This document shows positions 59,645 to 64,000 of a DNA stretch of 64,000 nucleotides, piece after piece; the stretch's first letter is position 1, and every line of letters starts with the position of its first letter. A model generated the notes under the pieces. The model saw only the letters and a list, made by a program, of their open reading frames with translations. It was not told where the DNA came from and did no database searches. The DNA comes from an uncultured Streptomyces sp. GTDB lineage: Bacteria > Actinomycetota > Actinomycetes > Streptomycetales > Streptomycetaceae. The stretch spans positions 248,001 to 312,000 of the forward strand of contig NZ_CANLBS010000007.1 in the NCBI RefSeq assembly GCF_947488945.1, read 5' to 3'. The position numbers and the translations under genes were made by a program.

Positions 59645-60580
59645 GTGGCCGAGCTGATGATGTTCCGACGGGACGCGGACGGTCGGGATGTCGAGCTGTC
59701 CAGTTCAACGGTGGCGCTGGAGGTGGAGCTGCAGCGGCGGGTCGAGGCCGGCCTGGAGCAAATGCTGGGCGTCCGTTTCCTGGCCTCGGAGTATCCGACC
59801 GGGCCTTGGCACCGGGGGCGGATCGACACCCTGGGACTCGATGAGAACGGCAGCCCGGTAGTGATCGAGTTCAAGAAGGGCTCGGACAGCGGGGTGATGT
59901 CCCAGGCTGTCTCCTACCTGTCCTGGCTGGAGTCGGCGCACCACGAGTTCGAGGCGCTCGTGCGGAAGGTGCTGGGGGCGGGGGCCGCCGAGTCCGTCGA
60001 CTGGCGTCGTCCGCGGATGATCTGCATCGCGGCGGGCTTCTCGCACCACGACCGGGTGGCGGTGCAGAGGTTGCCCGAGCGGATCGACCTGGTGCGCTAC
60101 CGGATCTTCGACGGTGGCCTGCTGGGGCTGCTGCTCGTGGACTCCGCGACCGGCTTCCCGAGCGCTGCCTCGTCTCGCCGGGGCCGGGAGCGGGCACCCG
60201 TGGCGGACAGCGTGCCGACGGCTTCGGCGGTCTCTCCGCCTGCGGGTGGAGGAACGGTGCCGGAGTGCCTGCGGGACCTGTATGCGGAGTTGGACGAGGC
60301 GCTCACAGCGTGGGGCGAGGTGGAGGTGGCGTCGCTGCGGCACTACATCGCCTACCGGCGGTTGGTGAACGTGGCGTCGGTGATCTTCCGTCCGAAGCAC
60401 GAGGCGATCCTGGTGTACCTCAGACTCGACCCGGACGCGGTCGGGCTGGAGGAGGGCTTCACCCGGGACATGCGCGGTATCGGGCACCTCGGGACCGGTG
60501 ACCTAGAGGTGCGTGTCGTCTCGGCAGCCGACTTGGAGAAGGCGGCGCCGCTGATCCGGCGGGCGTTCGAGGCAGCCTGA
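59645..60580 (+). CDS. NucS-like/DUF5655 domain protein
   Basis: A 311-residue protein. The N-terminal half has a NucS/DUF91-type nuclease-like core: ASEYPTGPWHRGRIDTLGLD followed by SPVVIEFKKGSD, with Asp and E-x-K in the usual spacing. A Pro/Ser/Ala-rich linker (~residues 185-215) leads to a DUF5655 domain (LRDLYAELDEALTAWG ... VIFRPKHEAILVYLRLD). GTG at 59645 with GGAGGGG about 8 bases upstream is the start. Homologues are common on actinomycete chromosomes and mobile elements; the function is not established. Confidence 0.8.
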   Translation: MAELMMFRRDADGRDVELSSSTVALEVELQRRVEAGLEQMLGVRFLASEYPTGPWHRGRIDTLGLDENGSPVVIEFKKGSDSGVMSQAVSYLSWLESAHHEFEALVRKVLGAGAAESVDWRRPRMICIAAGFSHHDRVAVQRLPERIDLVRYRIFDGGLLGLLLVDSATGFPSAASSRRGRERAPVADSVPTASAVSPPAGGGTVPECLRDLYAELDEALTAWGEVEVASLRHYIAYRRLVNVASVIFRPKHEAILVYLRLDPDAVGLEEGFTRDMRGIGHLGTGDLEVRVVSAADLEKAAPLIRRAFEAA

Positions 60581-60680
60581 CGTAACAGGAGGGGCGGCTG
60601 GTGCATCGGTTAGTCGATGCTCCGGCCGCCCCTTTGGCGTCTGTGGGCCGGCCGGCCCTGGCCTCTTTTCGCTCTCACGC

Positions 60681-61427
60681 TCATGCCTCCGGTCCGGCCA
60701 GCTCGAAGTCGTCCTTCGTCAGTTCCGCTCGGAGCCGCTCCTCGGCGACGTCGGCGTAGTGCGCGGACAGCTCGACGCCCACGAAGCGGCGTCCCTCGCG
60801 CAGGGCCGCGACCCCGGTGGAGCCGCTGCCGGTGAACGGGTCGAGGACGGTGCCGCCCTCGGGACACACCTGGACGAGCTGCTGCATGACCTCGACCGGC
60901 TTCTGGGTGATGTGAACCCGGCCCTTGCGGGGCTGGGAGGCGATGTAGTGGCCCGGCAGGTAGAGATCGCGGGTGTTGTCGAGGGAGCCCTTGACGCCCC
61001 AGATGATGAACTCCGAGTCCTGCTTCGGCCCGCCCTTGCGGGGCCGGCTGGACGGCTTGATCCACGGAATCGTGCCGCTCCAGGTCCATCCCGCCATCTG
61101 GAGGGCGTCGGAGGTGGTCGGCTCCTGTCGCCAGTCGGTGAAGACCATCGCGACCGCGTGCTCGGTCGAGGCCCGGTACGCCTCGGTGAGCAGTTCGGTG
61201 AGCCAGGAGCGGTAGGAGCGCTGGTCGCGGTTCTCTCCCGGGAAGTTGGCGAGGTCGTGCGCCGAGTTGCTCGTGACGTACTTGGCGCGAGCGGTGCGGC
61301 CGGTTCGATCGGAGCTGGTGCGGCCTCCGGAGTTGTACGGGGGGTCGGTGATCACCGCCTGGACGCTCTCGTCCGGGAGGGACTTCAGGACGGTCAAAGC
61401 ATCGCCTCGGTGCAGCGTGTAGCTCAT
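60681..61427 (-). CDS. Orphan amino-methyltransferase (N4-C or N6-A, beta class)
   Basis: A 248-residue site-specific DNA methyltransferase. The catalytic motif VQAVITDPPYNSGG is at about residue 27-40, preceded by the N-terminal HRGDALTVLKSLPD, and the AdoMet motif GGTVLDPFTGSGSTGVAAL is near 183-201, i.e. the beta order (IV before I). DPPY is found in both N6-adenine and N4-cytosine enzymes. No restriction enzyme is directly beside it. The ATG at 61427 is chosen; the longer upstream frame is unlike the family. Confidence 0.88.
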   Translation of the reverse strand: MSYTLHRGDALTVLKSLPDESVQAVITDPPYNSGGRTSSDRTGRTARAKYVTSNSAHDLANFPGENRDQRSYRSWLTELLTEAYRASTEHAVAMVFTDWRQEPTTSDALQMAGWTWSGTIPWIKPSSRPRKGGPKQDSEFIIWGVKGSLDNTRDLYLPGHYIASQPRKGRVHITQKPVEVMQQLVQVCPEGGTVLDPFTGSGSTGVAALREGRRFVGVELSAHYADVAEERLRAELTKDDFELAGPEA

Positions 61428-62003
61428 GGGGCCTCTCTTCGGGCGCGGCGGAGTCTGGACCTGCTCCGGGCAGCGCTCAACGGCGTGCATCCGGTGCGAG
61501 GTTGCAGCGGAGGTTAACGGCGAATTCCGGCCGCACCTAACGAGGTGACTCCCTGCTTCGAGCCCCCGGATGGCAGTCGTTTGGCGCGGCCGGAATCCCG
61601 GTCTACTGTCTCGCCGTGCCACCGGGAAGGAGCCTTGCACCACCCTCGTTGAGCTGTGCTTATTCGTGCTGTCTCGTCCAATCGAGCAGCGTCGGAGGCA
61701 TGTTGCCCATCTCCCCGCGAGCGCCATGAGGAGTCCCACGTGCATCGCCTGAGATTACGAGCGCGGCTGGCTGCCGCGCATGACCTGAAACCGGCGTCCG
61801 GGAGCTACCAACTCCTCTGACCCGGGCCCGCCGAGAGGCGGATGCACATCGGCGCGGTGCCGACGGCTTTGCACGAGAAGTCGGCACCGCGCCTCCTACG
61901 AACACCGAGGAGCCGCTGCGATGCAGCATGCCCTGACACACCCGCGCCCCGACCCACCTCTGTCATCTGGTTCGCACCGCCGTCGTGCTGAACGGCGGCG
62001 GCC
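61428..62003. other. Intergenic region before the conjugation-type genes
   Basis: About 575 bases with no gene I can support. The most striking content is a 14-base perfect inverted repeat at 61851-61893. The promoter of the downstream transglycosylase gene is expected here. Confidence 0.5.
61851..61893 (+). terminator. Strong hairpin ggcgcggtgccgac / gtcggcaccgcgcc
   Basis: Two perfect 14-base arms (61851-61864, 61880-61893) with a 15-base loop. It lies 110 bases upstream of the transglycosylase gene. It can end a transcript entering from the left, or act as a leader attenuator; it is not between convergent genes. Confidence 0.6.
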
Positions 62004-63149
62004 GTGAAGAAGACGACGGGAGCCCTCGTCGGTCTGTGCGCCACCGGACCACTCCTGCTGGCACTGCCGATCCTCGGCATCGGTGCAGGGACCGCCTCGG
62101 CCTCGTGCTCGACCGACGGTGCACAGGGTGTGGACACCTCCGCCGTCGCCAAGCAGGTGAAGGCCATCCTGGACGGCGGCGACAAGGGCTCGGTCTCCGT
62201 GCCGGGCCTGGACGCGCCTGCCGACCAGGTGCCCAACGCCAAGACGATCCAGGCCACGGGCGTCGCGATGAACATCCCCGCCCGAGGGCAGGTCGTCGCC
62301 CTGGCGACCGCTCTGCAGGAGAGCGGCCTGCGAAACCTGACCTACGGCGACCGCGATTCGCTGGGGCTCTTCCAGCAGCGGCCGTCGATGGGCTGGGGTA
62401 CGGCCAGCCAGATCCTTGACCCGGTGCACGCCTCGACGAAGTTCTACGAGGGGCTCAAGAAGGTCTCCGGGTGGCAGTCCCTCTCTGTCACCCAGGCCGC
62501 CCAGGCGGTGCAGAAGTCGGGCTTCCCCGAGGCGTACGCCAAGTGGGAGCCGCTGGCCACCGCGCTGCAGAAGGCCATCGCGCCCTTGCTGCAGGAGGCT
62601 GGCGGTGCATCGCCGAGCCCGTCGCCGTCCGGCTCTGCCGACACCGGCAGCCCCTCTCCCGATTCCGCGGGAGGTTGTTCGGCGGACAGTGACGGGACGG
62701 ACTTCGGCACCATCCCGGCGGGCGCAGTGCCGGACGAGTACAAGATCCCCGCCTCCGCGCCGCCGAAGGTGCAGACGGCGATCCGGTGGGCGCTCGGCCA
62801 GCTCGGCACGCCGTATCAGTGGGGCGGCACGTGCACCGACTCCCACGGCAAGTCCCCGATGGGCCGCTGCGACTGCTCCTCCCTGATGCAGGGCGCGTAC
62901 AAGGCCGCCGGGGTCACCCTGACGCGGACCACGTACACGCAGGTCAAGGACGGCAAGGGCGTCTCGGTCGATGCCCTCAAGCCGGGCGACCTCCTCTTCA
63001 CCGAGGGGACGGCCGCCGTACCGGAACACGTCGGGATGGCGATCGGCCAGGGCCTGATCGTCCACGCCCCGCACACCGGTGACGTCGTACGGATCACCAC
63101 CGTCGCGTCCTGGAAATCGCGGATTCTCGCGGCCCGCCGAGTCGTCTGA
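62004..63149 (+). CDS. Secreted bifunctional lytic transglycosylase / NlpC-P60 peptidase
   Basis: A 381-residue exported cell-wall enzyme. The signal peptide is KKTTGALVGLCATGPLLLAL with cleavage near ASA. The first domain (about 60-190) looks like a transglycosylase, with candidate catalytic Glu in ATALQESGLRNL and DRDSLGLFQQRPS. A Ser/Pro linker follows. The second domain is NlpC/P60 with catalytic Cys in RCDCSSLMQGAYKAAG, His in PEHVGMAIG and the third residue in LIVHAPH. This pair of domains is usual in the peptidoglycan-opening protein of actinomycete conjugation systems. The start is GTG. Confidence 0.88.
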   Translation: MKKTTGALVGLCATGPLLLALPILGIGAGTASASCSTDGAQGVDTSAVAKQVKAILDGGDKGSVSVPGLDAPADQVPNAKTIQATGVAMNIPARGQVVALATALQESGLRNLTYGDRDSLGLFQQRPSMGWGTASQILDPVHASTKFYEGLKKVSGWQSLSVTQAAQAVQKSGFPEAYAKWEPLATALQKAIAPLLQEAGGASPSPSPSGSADTGSPSPDSAGGCSADSDGTDFGTIPAGAVPDEYKIPASAPPKVQTAIRWALGQLGTPYQWGGTCTDSHGKSPMGRCDCSSLMQGAYKAAGVTLTRTTYTQVKDGKGVSVDALKPGDLLFTEGTAAVPEHVGMAIGQGLIVHAPHTGDVVRITTVASWKSRILAARRVV

Positions 63150-63235
63150 CCGGCGCTCCTCCCCCTCACCTCCCCCTCGCACCGCTGGTTCGCCCCGCCG
63201 GGCTTTGGCGTGCGCTTATTCAAACTGGAGTTCCC

Positions 63236-63544
63236 ATGTATCTCGCTGACCAGGTCATACAGCTCGCCTACGACCCCGGGATCAAGCCGAACGAGGGCGG
63301 GCTCCCTGGCCTCAACGTTCTCAAGCAGGTGATGGGCTCGATCAACCTCTTCGGGCTCATTGCCGTGGTCGGAGCCCTCGCCGTCAGCGCGGGCGTGTGG
63401 GCCTGGGGTCACCACTCGGGCGGTCACCAGGCCGAGGCGAACGGGAAGAAGGGCGTGCTGGTCAGCGCGGGCGCGGCCCTTCTTCTCGGTGCGGCCAACG
63501 GTGTAGTGGCGTTCTTCTCGACGCTCGGGACGCAGGTCCACTGA
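63236..63544 (+). CDS. DUF6112-like small membrane protein
   Basis: A 102-residue protein with a short N-terminal part (MYLADQVIQLAYDPGIKPNE), then two transmembrane helices (GSINLFGLIAVVGALAVSAG and GVLVSAGAALLLGAANGVVA) with a basic, Gly/His-rich loop between. Size and layout resemble DUF6112 proteins and VirB2/TrbC-like pore components found in conjugation clusters. It lies between the wall-opening enzyme and a membrane-anchored protein. Confidence 0.72.
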   Translation: MYLADQVIQLAYDPGIKPNEGGLPGLNVLKQVMGSINLFGLIAVVGALAVSAGVWAWGHHSGGHQAEANGKKGVLVSAGAALLLGAANGVVAFFSTLGTQVH

Positions 63545-64000
63545 TGGCTCAGCACTCCACCCACCCCGGCGGCGCATCTCGCGTGCGCCGCCGGGCGTTG
63601 CTCGGCACTGCCGTCCTGGCGGTGCTCGTCACCCTCGCCGGCCTGGCCGCATACCTCACCCGCGAGGGCCGAAGCCCCTCCGACACTGCGGCGCCACCGC
63701 CGAGTTCGCCCACGGCGTCCTCGTCATCCGCGGCACCCTCCGGGCCACACACCCGGCCCCGCGCTCTCCCCGTTCCGCCGAAAACCCACGACCCGATCAC
63801 GTACGGGAAGGCCGCCGCAGCAGCGCTGTGGTCGTACGACACCCGCGCGTACTCGCAGCCCGAGCTGCGCAAGGCGCTGCGCGGCTGGCTGACCACGGAG
63901 GCGAAGTACGCCGATCCGGCCTCCGTCGACCAGGTGGTCCCCTCAGCCACGCTGTGGAGGGAGATGGCCGCCAACAAGCAGGTCGCCACCACCAAGATCA
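63544..64000 (+). CDS. Membrane-anchored conjugation-associated protein, 3' end beyond window
   Basis: The first 152 residues of a protein cut by the window edge. It has a basic N-terminus, one transmembrane helix (LLGTAVLAVLVTLAGLAAYL), a Pro/Ser-rich spacer and the start of an extracellular domain (AAAALWSYDTRAYSQPELRK). The layout is like a VirB8-type or related transfer protein, but the visible part is too short to be sure. The ATG overlaps the previous stop (tgatg), so it is coupled to the DUF6112-like gene. Confidence 0.68.
   Translation, partial: MAQHSTHPGGASRVRRRALLGTAVLAVLVTLAGLAAYLTREGRSPSDTAAPPPSSPTASSSSAAPSGPHTRPRALPVPPKTHDPITYGKAAAAALWSYDTRAYSQPELRKALRGWLTTEAKYADPASVDQVVPSATLWREMAANKQVATTKI

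Noticed and set aside
61570..61752. 60-codon plus-strand ORF before the transglycosylase
   Set aside because: No ribosome site, low-complexity ending, and unlike any known small protein.

Overview
The window is Streptomyces chromosome. GC is very high, third codon positions are mostly G or C, GTG starts are common, and the gene order resembles, from memory, the S. coelicolor SCO5469-SCO5501 neighbourhood (gatCAB, the c-di-GMP protein RmdB, ligA, mnmA, an oligopeptide transporter, glycine-cleavage and serine genes). Gene functions were assigned by reading motifs; no database search was run.

Core part (1-37.6 kb). From the left: a truncated Tat-exported phospholipase C, an ArsB/SLC13-type permease, the gatC-gatA-small membrane protein-gatB operon for tRNA amidation, rmdB, ligA, a methionine-synthase-like protein, an SDR, a LOG-like protein, a DUF427 protein and an alpha/beta hydrolase. 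The sulfur-relay pair mnmA and cysteine desulfurase follows, with a Tat-exported amidase between them. Next come small membrane proteins, a TetR regulator, an MFS transporter, a thioesterase and a TRIC-type channel. A five-gene oligopeptide ABC operon (order C-A-B-D-F) follows. Then there is a serine/glycine block: two SseB-like proteins and a P-loop protein on the minus strand, and on the plus strand a tandem glycine riboswitch, gcvT, gcvH, glyA and sdaA.

Accessory part (37.6-64 kb). Directly after sdaA the sequence changes character: a lower-GC stretch, short repeats, and a two-gene phosphorelay (a kinase with two GHKL domains and a receiver protein with an unrecognised output domain). Divergent from it runs a long, tightly packed plus-strand series: DrmA-like helicase, DrmB-like DUF1998 protein, a PD-(D/E)XK protein, a MORC/MutL-like GHKL ATPase, a Z1 ATPase, a DUF4420 nuclease and an AIPR protein. 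It is followed by a small AbrB-like protein, a Vsr mismatch nuclease, and a cytosine-C5 methyltransferase fused to an endonuclease III-like iron-sulfur domain. This looks like a composite anti-phage island joining a partial DISARM core to a MORC/Z1 restriction-modification set. The methyltransferase would mark self DNA, Vsr would correct deamination damage from 5-methylcytosine, and the helicase/ATPase/nuclease genes would act on unmodified DNA. That division of labour is inferred from the families.

Right end. A NucS/DUF5655-like protein and an orphan amino-methyltransferase lead into the start of a conjugation-type gene set: a secreted lytic transglycosylase/NlpC-P60 protein, a DUF6112-like membrane protein and a membrane-anchored protein cut by the window edge. 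The simplest reading is that the defence genes are cargo of an integrative conjugative element inserted just downstream of sdaA; its integrase and other end would lie outside the window.
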